Positions 25,442 to 38,000 of a DNA stretch of 64,000 bases are shown here, piece after piece. Within the stretch, counting starts at the first letter, position 1, and each line of letters opens with the position of its first letter. The DNA comes from Trichoplax sp. H2. Lineage: Eukaryota > Placozoa > Uniplacotomia > Trichoplacea. The stretch lies in contig NOWV01000050.1 in NCBI GenBank assembly GCA_003344405.1, positions 62,001 to 126,000 on the forward strand, in the 5' to 3' direction. The notes beneath the pieces were generated by a model. The model was not told where the DNA came from. It saw nothing but the letters and a program-made list of their open reading frames with translations, and made no database searches. The position numbers and the translations under genes were made by a program.

Positions 25442-27072
25442 TACAGTAACAAGGAACGGTTGCACAGTTGTAGTCTTCATTCAATTTTACTAATGCTGCA
25501 CTGATATTGGGTCATATGACCGGTATCGTTTTAATTCTAATTATAAACTGAATATGCATATAGTAAATACCATAAGCCTTCACATCTATTCTAATGGTAA
25601 CATACTAGGCGTGAATTATTTGGATGTTATGAACGCATTAAAATATTTAGTACTAGTACCCCTGATCTTCTGGCATATCTCCATATGCTTTTAGTGCTGC
25701 TCTCTGACTAATCCTTCAGATAAAAGTTAAAGTTAACTATTATTGTGTCTGATGTAAACAGTTAGTGTAAATGTAATGTATGCACCGGCCGGACCTAAAA
25801 ATTTAATAACATTGCCAATTTTTTTGCTATTACGTACGCGTATGCTCGCCAACCTTATGCAGACCAATTTAAAAGCTGTAGTGTATCCTAAACTCGTGCA
25901 CACTCTATTAGATAATGAAATAGGAATAATTTTCTATAGTATGTTATAAGAGATAGCAGTTATTAGAATCATTTCTAAAATCAATTCAATTCTGAAAGTT
26001 TACTTTTTCGTAACAGTAGTATTGTGTGATAACGTATACGTATTGGAGCAATAAGATGATATTACTGTAATATGAATTTTAATAATATTGTATTTGTCAA
26101 CTTGAACTACTACTGTTATCCGCGATATTCATTGGTTCAAAGTCATCAGTACGTATATATGTATTTTAATATACGTACACTTTACTCATTTTTAGTTGTA
26201 TAATAAAAAGGTAGCACAATTTTATACCGAATACCTTGGAAAAGAATATTTGATTGCATGCCTAATAAATAAGCCTTAGTTAATCAAATTAACAACGCGG
26301 CAACCAGGGAGCAGAGAATTATTCGATACTTTGACTTGCATCCATTACATATAGTAGTGAGCGGCTCCAACGTCCAATGTATACCAATGCATGAATTTTT
26401 AGAATCATATAAGATATCCATAATGTTGCCTGTATAAATCTCGTATGCTTGCTAACATAGGGCAGTTACTGTTTTGATTTTAAATGACTTTATTAGAGTA
26501 CTCAGACATATCTGAGTGACATGACGACAAAGTATTGCGAAGATTTTAAAACAAAAATTTAATTCTTTTTTCTTCTTGATCAATAACTATATTGTGAGTT
26601 TGATAAATGTTAATTGTATTGGATTTTTAACAAAATTGTTCCATATTGGACTCTTAATGGTTTATGATTATGCAACATTGTGCATACATACATATACTAA
26701 TAGAATCACACTTGAGCGCTATAAATATTGTAATAATTTTAACGCATATCTGAAAAGCGAGTTACATCCTATATATGTAATTTAGTTGTGTTTTTTTTTT
26801 GGCTCTAAGGATTATTAAGATATCATAAATGCTGCACATGGCAGGTAGAAATTCAATTAGAAGCAATATAGGAATAAATATTTCGCCTTTAGTTTAGTTT
26901 AGTACAATAAATAACCGCAAAAAATTCTATATTCGTATTACTACTGTTTATTACGAATTAAAAAGAGATAGAATTATAAATCAATAATCAAATCTCGTTA
27001 TTCACAAGCTATGCTTCTTGTTGCACCGATATCCATTTATAAATAAAGTCGCCTATACATTGATTTCAAAAT
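25442..27072. other. CREB 3' flank and CREB-globin convergent gap
   Basis: AATAAA occurs at 26202-26207 on the plus strand, a candidate end for CREB with a ~760-bp 3' untranslated region. On the minus strand AATAAA lies at 26947-26952, a candidate for the globin gene. No coding exon was seen. Confidence 0.4.
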
Positions 27073-30000
27073 TTACTGTAGCTTATCGATGTCTGTTCCT
27101 TTTTCCGATAATTTCTCATGTACACCCTTTTTCATCACATTGACTATAAACTTCATTAAAGTTAACCAAGCATCTTCTATCGCTTTGTTGTATTTCCTTC
27201 CCAAAATTTTCTTTAACATGTACAAGAATGCAGGTGGTACACTCTATTGGAATACGGTAACAAATCAAGGGCGTTATTTTACATAAACTGTACTACAAAA
27301 CAGAATGTAGAATCAAATTATTGCCAAGAAAGTAATTTCTGTCACTATTTATAGCAAGAATATCATCCTTAAAGATAAATGTCGTGTTACTTAATGATTT
27401 ACGCCGCTATCAACTATATACCCAATCAGAGATGCAAGAATAATGAAGTATTGGAATAAGGATCAATACTATTTTTTCTTATTTAAACTTGCCGCTATTA
27501 TTTCCGTTTACCTCAAAGTATTCAACTGGAACTTCGTAGTTTGCATGCCTGCTACCAATGGTCAATATTAGGAAATGGCTACTCCTAATATTAAAATTCA
27601 TCTCGATAATTGCATCAATGGATTGCATTAATCTTAATGCATGGCCACGGAAATGAGGACATAGCGATAGCTCTTTTACATCTTCATTAGCATCAAACAC
27701 CGTAAACACGCTTTTAGCAGCTGGATTAATCTCAAAAAGTCTATGATATTTTTTCAATCAACAGAGAAATTCAATCAATTTCTAATTAAGATAAATATTA
27801 CAATTTCACAAATGGAAAAATCTCTCAGGTTAGAAATGATAAAACATTCCATACAAAATTTCTATAGTTACAGTAGATAGTGCCCGTCAATATTAACAAG
27901 CAATAATAATATTTCTCGAATAGTCGTAGTAAAAGTTATAACGCAGACACCAAGGGCTATTTATTTATTTTGGTACGGGCATAGCGTAAGAGAAAATAAA
28001 AGCACAATTTTAAGAATAAAAGTTCCCCAGAAATGCAATCTTTAGGAAAAACAAGAGAACAACGTGAAAACAGTTTATTGCCTGCAGCGATGTCAAATTT
28101 AAATTGATATCATATCCACGCGTATTCTTCTTATGGACGATCTACGTCAAGTATACAATTGCAAAATTGGGTAGGGCTAATATTCCCATGCCATTATAGT
28201 AATTAAGAATTGAAGAAAATGGTCAACGCTCAGATTAAATGAGCATCATATCAGTAATAGGAGGTTTTTTTAATTTTGATTTACCATGCAGTTACTATAA
28301 TCAATGCAATTAAAGAGTGTTTCTACAGCCAATATAGAATACGGGTACTAATTATTCAATGAAGAGAAATCATTCAGTTATAAGGATATTGAAAAATAGT
28401 AGTGGGTTAGCTATTTATAATTGTGATACTCTGCTGCAATTGTTTCAAGATTCACAAGTTTAATAATTACTGCAAGAGAATAGCATAGAGACCAAGATGT
28501 ACAGTAAAAATTTTGCTAGGCTGGGCTTCCTAAAATTGGAATAAGTTACACTTTAATAATTTAATTGCTTAGTATTCAGTTCTATCATGCCGTCGTCCTT
28601 CAATTTTAGGACATCGCAGTGAGAATAATTTGTACCGTTAGATTGAATAAGCATTCAAAAGAACTTTAGCTCTACAGCAAATAGTTACGATGATTAGCAA
28701 TGATCAATTCTTTCATTTCATCAATCTTCATAGAACAAGACATTTTAATTGAAATGGTCATTTCCAGGTTCACATGTGAAAGAATTGAATTCAGTAAAGA
28801 CCAAGGGTAGCTATACAAATGTTTTATTTTACTAAACAAAAGTCGTTCAGTAATTCGTCTAGACTAATCTGGATCGGAACTTAAGCACGAAATTGAACAT
28901 TTTAAACATGAACAATAGTTTTGGATGGCATTGGATTATGAAGGAATAGTCCAAAAAATTTTAATAAGACACTACAGAAAGAATTCCGATTTCATCCTTT
29001 CAATTATGTAAAGACTCCTTTGATATAATGTTTACAATTGAACTTTTGTCAACATCTGATAAGTTCAATTGAAATGTAGAATATAATAAAATGATCCAAA
29101 ATCGTTTCTAACCGATGTATGAATCTATAGTCCTCATTTCCCTTTAGAGAAGATAGTATTGAAACTGATCATTATTTGAAGAAGAAACAATTTTTACACA
29201 TGCATGTGGTAGACAGTTGTATCTTATCATAATACCTTTTTTACATCTTTGGTACCAATCACGAAATAAAATTCATTGCTTTCCTTTAGCTAAGTCTATA
29301 TCACCAAATTCATTGGCTACTTTGCCATAATATAAATCATCAGTGAAATGGTATTGCATCGATAAATAGGCAAATGACTCTTAATAAATAAAATACTTCT
29401 GTAGCTGGATAATTTAAGCATTTTAATTTGTTGATACGAACGCTGTACAAGGCATAAAAATGAAACCAACAAATAGAAAATTTTCTTTAGGTCGTTAGAG
29501 CAACAAGATGGATTTATTATGCTACAGCTATGTGAAACAATAAAAATGAGCCTAACGAATATCGTAACTTTTAAAATGGAGAAAAGTCTTTTTTATCTTC
29601 TTAAAATATCGAGTTGCATCTTGCTATCTTGTAGCTATGAAAAGCCATAAAAAAATAGCCTAACGAATGTTGTGACTTTTAAAAGATAGGAAATTCTTTT
29701 TAGGACTTTAAACTAGCGGATACGCTTTTTTTTTATTATTATAACTATACAAAGGCATGAAAAATGAGCCCATCGTATGTTGTGACTTTTAAAAGACAGA
29801 AAATTCATTTTAGGGCATTAGAGTAGTGTGATATATTTTATAGTAGCTATGCAAAGCCATGAAAACCGAGGCCGATGAATGTTGTAGCTTTTAAAAAGAT
29901 AGATAATTCTTTTAGGGCATTAAAGTAGCAACAGACGTTTTATTTAGTTGTAGCTATGCAAAATCAAAAGCTTAACGAATATGAAGACCTCAATTTTAGG

Positions 30001-32853
30001 TCCTCAGAGTAACGAGTTGCTTTATATTACGTTATAGTTATGTAGTCCTACGTTTTTCTTCAAGTGCAGCTTGTAGATTTTCATTGCGAGCAATAATTTT
30101 GCAATTAATAGAAGAAAGTTAATATCTTAGAAAATGAAACTACTCCTGTATAATTATAAAGGAAAGGAATTGCTTTTATAGAACTTTCCCTACTTCCTTC
30201 AGTATAATGCTCCAGCACAATCCTATAATTTAAAAGCATCCGCCTAGTATCATTAATCTTCCTAATATTATTACCTTTCACGTATTGAATGTAATATCCA
30301 TAAGATTGAAAAGTAATTGAGTACCTTATACGATATTATTACTTCTATATCATATTGCACGGTAATCTAATTAATAAATATAATTAGGGGATTATCGTTT
30401 CTATAAGATTGAATGCCCTTTTCGTATCATTTTAGAATCGCAGAACATGTTAACTAAAAATTTTCTTATTGTAGACGGCACATTGCTCAAATACAAATCA
30501 TGAAATTCTATAGATATTGAAGAAAATGCATGTAATGCTGCCACTCTATAACTAAACTACAAGACTTCAAAGGATACAAAATAAATATGTTCTACAACAT
30601 TATTAGCCCTCCTCCTTTCTGTATTTCAAACCACACCATATCCTAATATGAAATATGAAATGTCACTGAAAATTTAAGAAACAAGTCTAATATCACCACT
30701 TCTTAAATAGACTTTCTGGAAAACTTAAAGTTATATGAACATGGTGTGTTCTACAGTATTACTACCTTCTTTCATCTAATATAATTTTGAATGAATTGAT
30801 GTGTGTGTAAACTAAAATGTGCTCGACAACATTATTAGCCGTCTTCTATTTTGTATTTCAAACCGCATCATATTTTAACATAAACTATGAAATGTCATTA
30901 AAAATGTAAGAAATACGTCTAATACTGCCACCTCTTAAATAGACTATCTATAAAACTGAAAGATATATGAACTTAGTGTGTTCTACAACATTGTTACCCT
31001 TCTTCCATCTAGTATATATTTCGAATAAATCGATAGAATAGTAGATCATTACTTCTATAAAATCAATATACCTTGCATGCAATTTAAATATATTAGCATA
31101 GGTCTTCTGATGGTATACTTCATTTCAACCTGTATGATGTAGTAATACAAGCTAGATATTATAAGAAATGGCATTATCTATTTAGAATCACTAATAGCGA
31201 AAGTAGGCCATCGCCATTCCATAAGCTAAGCATATCAGAATAGGTTATCGATGAGTGTTTCCCTATGCTATCTGTATAATACTTGAATATATGCTATTAA
31301 TTTCAAGCAAGCAACACTTTCCATCTATTTGCACTATATCTATCGCATAAGTAGGCTATAGCTTTTAAAAATTTAAGCGTATCACAATCAGTTATCGAAT
31401 AGCATTTACCCACTTCATTTTCTGTAAGATACCCTGATGTATACTAGCAATTACAAGAAATTGCTTTACCTGTTTTTATATCTATAGTAGCAGTAACTCA
31501 TTGCCTTTTAAAATTTATGCCTATCAGAGAAAGGCGTAAATAGTATTTTCCTATTTTCTATTTGCATGATATTCTAATTCGTACTATAAATTACAAGAAA
31601 ACAATATTACCTATTTTTCATAAAAATATATCGTCTCTTTTTGAAATAGAATACACTTTCCATATGAAATAAAAAAATCATAGTGACCTAAAAGTTCTTC
31701 CCAATCTTAATTTGCTTTACACCCTAACATAATCCGTGAATTATCATGTACAAGAAATGAACAAGAAATCAAATAAACTATGGGACTTATGTTGCAAATG
31801 ATTAAACAGCAGTAACCTATACAATATTTTCCGCTATACTCTTCCGAATCATGTTTAAGTATAAGTTATATGCTTCGATTCAAAGCAAACGCCATCACTC
31901 TTAAACATGGAAAACTAAATATCTCCTATAATGGACAAAAACGAAAATAATAATACCTAGGTGCTAGATCACCCCCAGCTCAAGTCAATAAGCGATTATA
32001 ATAAAGTTGTTAAAATATTATCATAGATCACAAAGTGCAGTTATCAATTACGAAATGGAAGCGGGATAGCTAATGTTATGAGACAACAGCTATTTATGTT
32101 GAAATCTTAAACAATGATTATAATGTCGATAAATATAGTGGTTTATAATCATTAAATTATTATCAATTCAATGTTGATTGGCTTAATAAAGAACAGATGA
32201 GGTTTATTATCTTCTACATGAATATTCTATAGTCGAGTGCAGAATCTAGCATATTAAATTAACTTTTTAGCATCATATGAATAAATCGTGGTACATTTGC
32301 AATGATGTTCATCAAAATGATCAACCAGTATCGATTTACATATTGATCAGGTAGGGTTACCCCTTAAAAATCACCGGGTAATATTCTATCATGGCATTAG
32401 TAATGCACTAACTCCTTCAAACATGTAGAGAAATAATTTGCTTTCCCTCCCACCTTTTCTTGCTAGAATATGTGCTTTGGTAACAATAAAATACAACGAT
32501 ACAACAAACTAAATTTTCATTCTTTTTTAAGCTAGAATATATTAAATTTAATTTTGAATTTTCTTTTATATTAAATATCCGACCAAGTAAAATCAGAATT
32601 GATAAATTGATCAGGTACCGAAATAGCACCTAAAAAGATACTGTCTCGAACAGAAAAAGAATAGATTGATCTACAGTTATAATCTAGAAGTTTACCTTAT
32701 AAAGAGGATGACGCCATGCTCCACTTTTTTTTTCGATATTGATGGCCAAGTTTTACTTAAAATTCTACGTTGATTATAGGTGAATAAATGTTGATCTTCA
32801 TCAATATATTGTGGAAGATCACGTTTTTCTTCTTTAGTTAATGAAAAACCCAT
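27073..32853 (-). CDS. Globin, neuroglobin/globin-X-like, potentially N-myristoylated
   Basis: Heme protein of 185 residues in three exons: 32696-32853, 27512-27740 and 27073-27243. The start MGFSLTKEEK fits an N-myristoylation signal (Gly2, Thr6, Lys7). Helix A has KTWPSI. C/CD has RLFEINPAAKSVFTVF. The distal E7 histidine is His86 in HFRGHALRLM, and the proximal F8 histidine is His118 in GSRHANYEV. Helices G and H are AFLYMLKKILG and AIEDAWLTLMKFIVNVM. The first intron splits the codon of Arg53 after its second base (B12.2) and the second falls between codons at G7.0, the two ancestral animal globin intron sites. All key residues are present. Intron 1 is 4,955 bp, unusually long for this window, and is filled with tandem repeats. 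Membrane anchoring is inferred; oxygen-binding or redox role cannot be told from sequence. Confidence 0.92.
29440..30045. repeat. Diverged minisatellite, ~105-bp unit, ~6 copies (globin intron 1)
   Basis: Units begin GCTATGCAAAGCCATGAAAA or close variants at about 29444, 29526, 29633, 29744, 29848 and 29951. They continue with GCCTAACGAATGTTGTGACT, TTTTAAAAGA and TTTTAGGGCATTAGAGTAG. Spacing is 82-111 bp. Confidence 0.8.
30586..31035. repeat. Tandem duplication, ~231-bp unit (globin intron 1)
   Basis: TGTTCTACAACATTATTAGC at 30588 recurs as TGCTCGACAACATTATTAGC at 30819. Both are followed by TGTATTTCAAACC, TATGAAATGTCA, AAGAAA-A-GTCTAATA and CTTAAATAGACT. The closing GTGTTCTACA-ATT...TTCCATCTA segment is itself a shorter echo of the unit start. 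Confidence 0.8.
31085..31610. repeat. Diverged tandem repeat, ~140-bp unit, 3-4 copies (globin intron 1)
   Basis: Units begin near GTAGGC or TAGCAG at 31203, 31351 and about 31487, with a partial copy before them. Shared blocks are AAGC-TATCA-AAT, a TTACCC/TTTCC stretch, CTGTA-GATA, and ACAAGAAATTGC-TTACC. Identity is low but the order is kept. Confidence 0.55.
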
Positions 32854-34140
32854 TTAGAGCGATCTATATATCCGTGTAAGAGTTCAATTGAATAACGAAG
32901 CACTTTTACAACCCTAAGTAATACACATTGTAGCGTTTTAAATTATTATGCTAAGATCAGTAACATTGCAACATTAAAACCAAATTGAAATAAATCTCCA
33001 TACACGCAGGCATCTATTTATGCTGACAGTAAATATCGATAATTTTCATAATATAGTGTCTACCGTAGTGTCTACTTGTAGAAATTCTTTGGTATAAGTC
33101 CAGGCACTATAACCTTTGCTAAGATTGCGGCATAAAGTATAGAGCATCAAAAAATAGGAAAACTACATCGCACTTCGTAAACAGCTGTCTGATATATCAG
33201 GGACAGACTACAACTAGATGACTCTTCAATATATTTACAATAGCATTCCAAGTCAGTAATTTTAAGGATTTTGTATTATTTTCTCTTCGTTATATTCAAT
33301 GCTTAATTACAATAATTGCAGATATTGAATTATGTTCATTGATTAAAAGTATAGCTTCTAGCTTAAAAAAATGAGATACTTTCACTATCAATATTAACTA
33401 ACGTTTCGATATTTGGAGCTAGTTTTATTAATTTTATGAATGTCCATTGCGCATTGAAAGTTAAGGTTATGAGAAAAAAAATAATAATTCTTCTGTAAAA
33501 GTGGGTGTTTTGCAGCTAAGTTTTCCAATTGAAATGAAATAAGTGAGAAGATTGACTAATTAACTGACTAATTAAAAGAAATTTCTTACCATTAAACTTA
33601 GGAATAAGAGTTGTCTTTCCGGTGAATACAAAGATATAAATAAGCTTTACGTTAAATTTTACGGCAATATATTCCAGCGAACGAACTACCGAAAACCCCG
33701 ATTGTATGATTCTCTAGCGAAGATTACTGTGTGTAAAAAGAATTTGATGGAATTTAATGCGATACAATATCCCATAAAGAAATATTCGTCAATGTTTCTA
33801 GAAGACCATAATGATTTAGTGCGATATTGTACTGCATAAATAAATAACTATCATTACATTGTATTCGCTTTTCTACTATTTTCATTTGTTTATAAAAGGG
33901 ATATAGACCTTAAAATTTTCTATTGATCCGCTAACAAAAACGAAGGGGAAAACGCCGCCTTTATTTTACCTATTTAATGTGATAGAACCAAACAAAGATG
34001 GACACTATAGTAAAAGTATTGCATTTCTTGGAAAACTTACTCATTATCCATACCAAAAGGTACAGGGAATTTATTTCTAGATTAAAATAAATAATAGTAG
34101 CTAGCTCGATCATAATTATAATTCTATGCTAAATACATTA
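32854..34140. other. Globin upstream region, no gene recognised
   Basis: AT-rich; must include the globin promoter. No coding exon or clear site was seen. Confidence 0.4.
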
Positions 34141-34149
34141 GTCACGGAT

Positions 34150-35000
34150 ATATGAAATAAATTCTTGATATTTCGCATCCCAGCTACAATTCTGGTAAAG
34201 TATCAAATCATTTATACTGAATGCATTCTGTTAGGAAAATTGTGACCACTGTGAATTCTATGCGGTTAAATTCTTTATGTTAAGCATGCCAACGCACGCC
34301 GCTGATTTTATAAGCTGTTTTATTTTACAATTACATTTTTTGTAAAAAAATGATATAAACTATTCTATAGAAACATTTCATTTATACTGCACGTACCAAT
34401 AGATGTACTACATTTTATAAACCACTTAAGGAATAGCTCTGTATTATTGTGTAAAGCTATGATTAGATTTTATAGAATGATAACTATTTCGCGGAAAATT
34501 CTTTATGACATATATAATAACAGATGTAGCACAGTACTGAACATTCTAAAAATTATCGAAGCAGTTGTGTATTATAATTGTATTTGCGGAACAGCAGCTA
34601 AACAGTGGTAAAGAAAATTCTTCATACACATATTATATTTACTAAGATGCTCTAAATGTTGAAACTAGTAGGAGAAATTACAATATATTACGAATTTGCA
34701 GTTGCTGTTCTGTAAAAACAATTCTTCATATTAAAAATGCAAATGAATGGGTATACATGTATGTTAAAAATTTGGGGAATTATTATAAATTATTACCACA
34801 ATCAAGAGTAATTAATAGATCACCAAAACAAAGAGTTCTTCATTCTATGCATACCCAACACAGTATATGAGCATACTAAATATTAGCACTTATTAGTGAG
34901 AAATAATAAGCATATTTGCATTATTTTTACATTTTATATTAAAATATAGTGATGACTGTTCTATCGAGAAAAAATTCCGCATATTAGGCGTCAAATGAAG
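34150..35000. repeat. Highly diverged tandem array, ~115-bp period
   Basis: An AATTCTTCATA-type core recurs at about 34161, 34269, 34371, 34495, 34614, 34713, 34828 and 34968. In several copies it is preceded by GGAAAA or GTAAAA and followed by an AT-rich half. The spacing of 100-140 bp suggests an old, decayed array. AAATTCT words continue loosely to about 36,970. Confidence 0.45.
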
Positions 35001-38000
35001 TCGTTTGTAAAAATTGGTAGAGACAATAATATTCTGTGAAGGAAATTTAGTTATATCATGTATATAACATATGCCAATGAATGTATTACCGTACCGTATA
35101 TCCTATTAACCATTTCAAAACTTTCACATTTATATATATTATGTGACGATAATGATTGCATTTCATAAAAAAATAAGTATGCATATAAGATAGCATGCAG
35201 CTATTGAATTTCAAATTGCAACGAAAATGCATAGGACTATATTTATTGCTACAAAATAAAATGTATTACTTTAATATAATCAGAATAAACAATAAATATT
35301 AAATATCTTTATATAAAAATAAATTCAATTTACATTTTCTCATTACATCTCCCTTTGAAGACAGAAAGGCTTTTATTTATATTGGACAGTCATTTAACTA
35401 CGCTACCTTAAAGAACAACAAAAATATTGTTAACTTTATTATAATCACTCAAATACCATAAAACTCAACTATCGTGACGTAAGTAGTTAGGTGATTAATA
35501 ATATATATATAAATAATTAGCATGATGGATTAATATTCTAATGTAGTAGGCTATTTCAAGTCTACGGATAAATTCTGGCGTTCTTAATTAGGTAAATATC
35601 TTCATATTCAATTTTGCAAATCAGAATATGTTGTAAAAATCGTGACAAAATCAACCATAACATTGTATGCGGTTACTTTTCAAGCAAAACTAGTTTATAG
35701 AATCAGTAAATCCCTTAGATCATTAAAATAGTTCTCTCACTATTAGTATAAAATCCTTCTTAGCATATCATCTATTCCTCTTATTAATTCGAAATTGCTA
35801 TAAGTTAAAACTCTTTTATTTAGTAATTCAACTTAATTTTAAATTGAATTAGAATGATTAAGTTATGCATGCAATGTAGGCTCAATTGCCAGACAGATCC
35901 TATAACTCTTAAAATTTTTAATGTCTTACTCAGCCTTGTTGGCAAACTGAGATTGAATGATCAAATTCTACATCAGATGTAGACTATTATGAGATGTTAA
36001 ATTCTTAACGATTATCATCAGTTAACAGTCTACTCAAAGTGCTATATCGTTCAAATTTAAGAATTAAATACAGATTATTACGGATAAATTCTAAATTATT
36101 ATCAGCTAAAGTTCTTTCAATCCGTAACTCAATTTATTTGACAATCGCAGTGACACGTGTAATTTCTATCTTTGATGAAGATGATCATGAAAAAACCTGC
36201 TATGGGCAATTAACTCCATTACGATTAATAGAGCTGCAATTATATTTTTATATGAAGCTGAAATGGACAATTACGAGCTAAATTCTTCCAATTTGTGCGA
36301 AAATAAATTTCCCTTCGGGCTTCAAAATGGAATAATTATAATTTTTACATCCAATATAGATATATATAAAACTATTTAGGGCAATCTCTGTAACAGAAAT
36401 TTTACTATGATGGATTACTGTCTGCTTATTAATAAATTTCGGCCATTGCCATTCATTGTAAATGCACAACAGCGTCATATCACATATTTTTAACTGCCGT
36501 GACAGATTGTAATTATTGTAATTTATTAATTATAATATTCCAGTCTACCATCATTCATACATCTGGAAAAAGACATGAATTTTTTTTAAGTCTATAATTT
36601 AATTCGAAAGGTAACTGTCTTTACCTAATACCGTATTTTTTCAGTTACTTACTAGAAATCAAGAATTTCAAAACGAATAAATTCTGGAGGCTGTTTAGAC
36701 TTTCAGTTTCTTGAATAATTCTAATTTTCATTAAATATATTGTGACCAGACAATACAACTTCGCAACATGAGATAAACTAGTTCCTGCATATGCCTACAA
36801 AGGGATATAATAATAATGATGATGTTAAAGTACGTTCTATTAAAATTAAATTCGTTTTATAAGTTAGACGATTGTCTAAATCGAAACCATTAATGCACAA
36901 TGCTGCTTAGTTACACAAGATAATGTTGCTTACCTAAAGCGACCATAAAATAGATTAGTAAGATAAATTCTACCAAAGTTTCATTAATTTCCATAAATAA
37001 TGAAAGTTATTTATAATTAAATCACACGATAACCAAAAAATATTTCAATTTTAAGCTCTCAATACATTTTTTAAGCGCGGAAATAAAAGCAAGTAAATTG
37101 GTGTCGTGAACTTCATTAAAATTTTATTAATTCAACGCCTAAATAAGAGCGGCTGCTTATAAATAAAAAAGCACAATAACCCCAAAATACCATTTCTATT
37201 CCATGTATTAAATACACATTTTCAAAATTGAAAAGAAAATTTTCAGATCTCTTTACACCTTGGGTCTTAGATATATAGGTTAAATTTAAAACCCAAAATA
37301 CAGTTATTGTGCATAACAATCATTTAACACGAATAATAGTTGATCAATGCAAGTATTATTCGAATTTGAATCGTAACATATCTATGTAAACATTATGTCA
37401 CCACTTACGCACCTGGTCTTACTAGCGTTGCTATGTTTGAATGTTACGTGGCTAATGTAAGTACCAAGTAGATCCATGGATTTTAATATTCACATCATAT
37501 TCTCTTTATGGATAAATTTTTGATTTATAGAAGAGAAGGAAGCTCATGTTTTTAACTTTATATTATGATGGTTATGCTATAAATTTAATCTCATATATAA
37601 AAAAATTAATTTATGAAGAATTGATTATAGCCCAAGGTGGATGAATAAGATGATTATTTATGAGTCTATATTATTCTTAGCGACATAAGAAAGTGCTCCA
37701 GGAGCGGTTTATTATGGAATGAATTCATTTATAGACTGAGAACAAGACTAGAAAATATAGTTTATATATTTTTACTTCTGAAATGATTTTAGTAATTACG
37801 TCATGATTTCAAATACCTCACAGAATAAACTGTACCTTTTCAGTAGCATGATCTTATCGGACTGACTTTATTTACAGATACGGAGTTTAAGATTTACTAT
37901 AGCAAAGTAGACTTTGATTTTATTATAAAGATGACTACTAATATCCTGATACAGTATGAGAAATAAGTCATAATACCAGTAATCTAAAACTACGGAGTAG

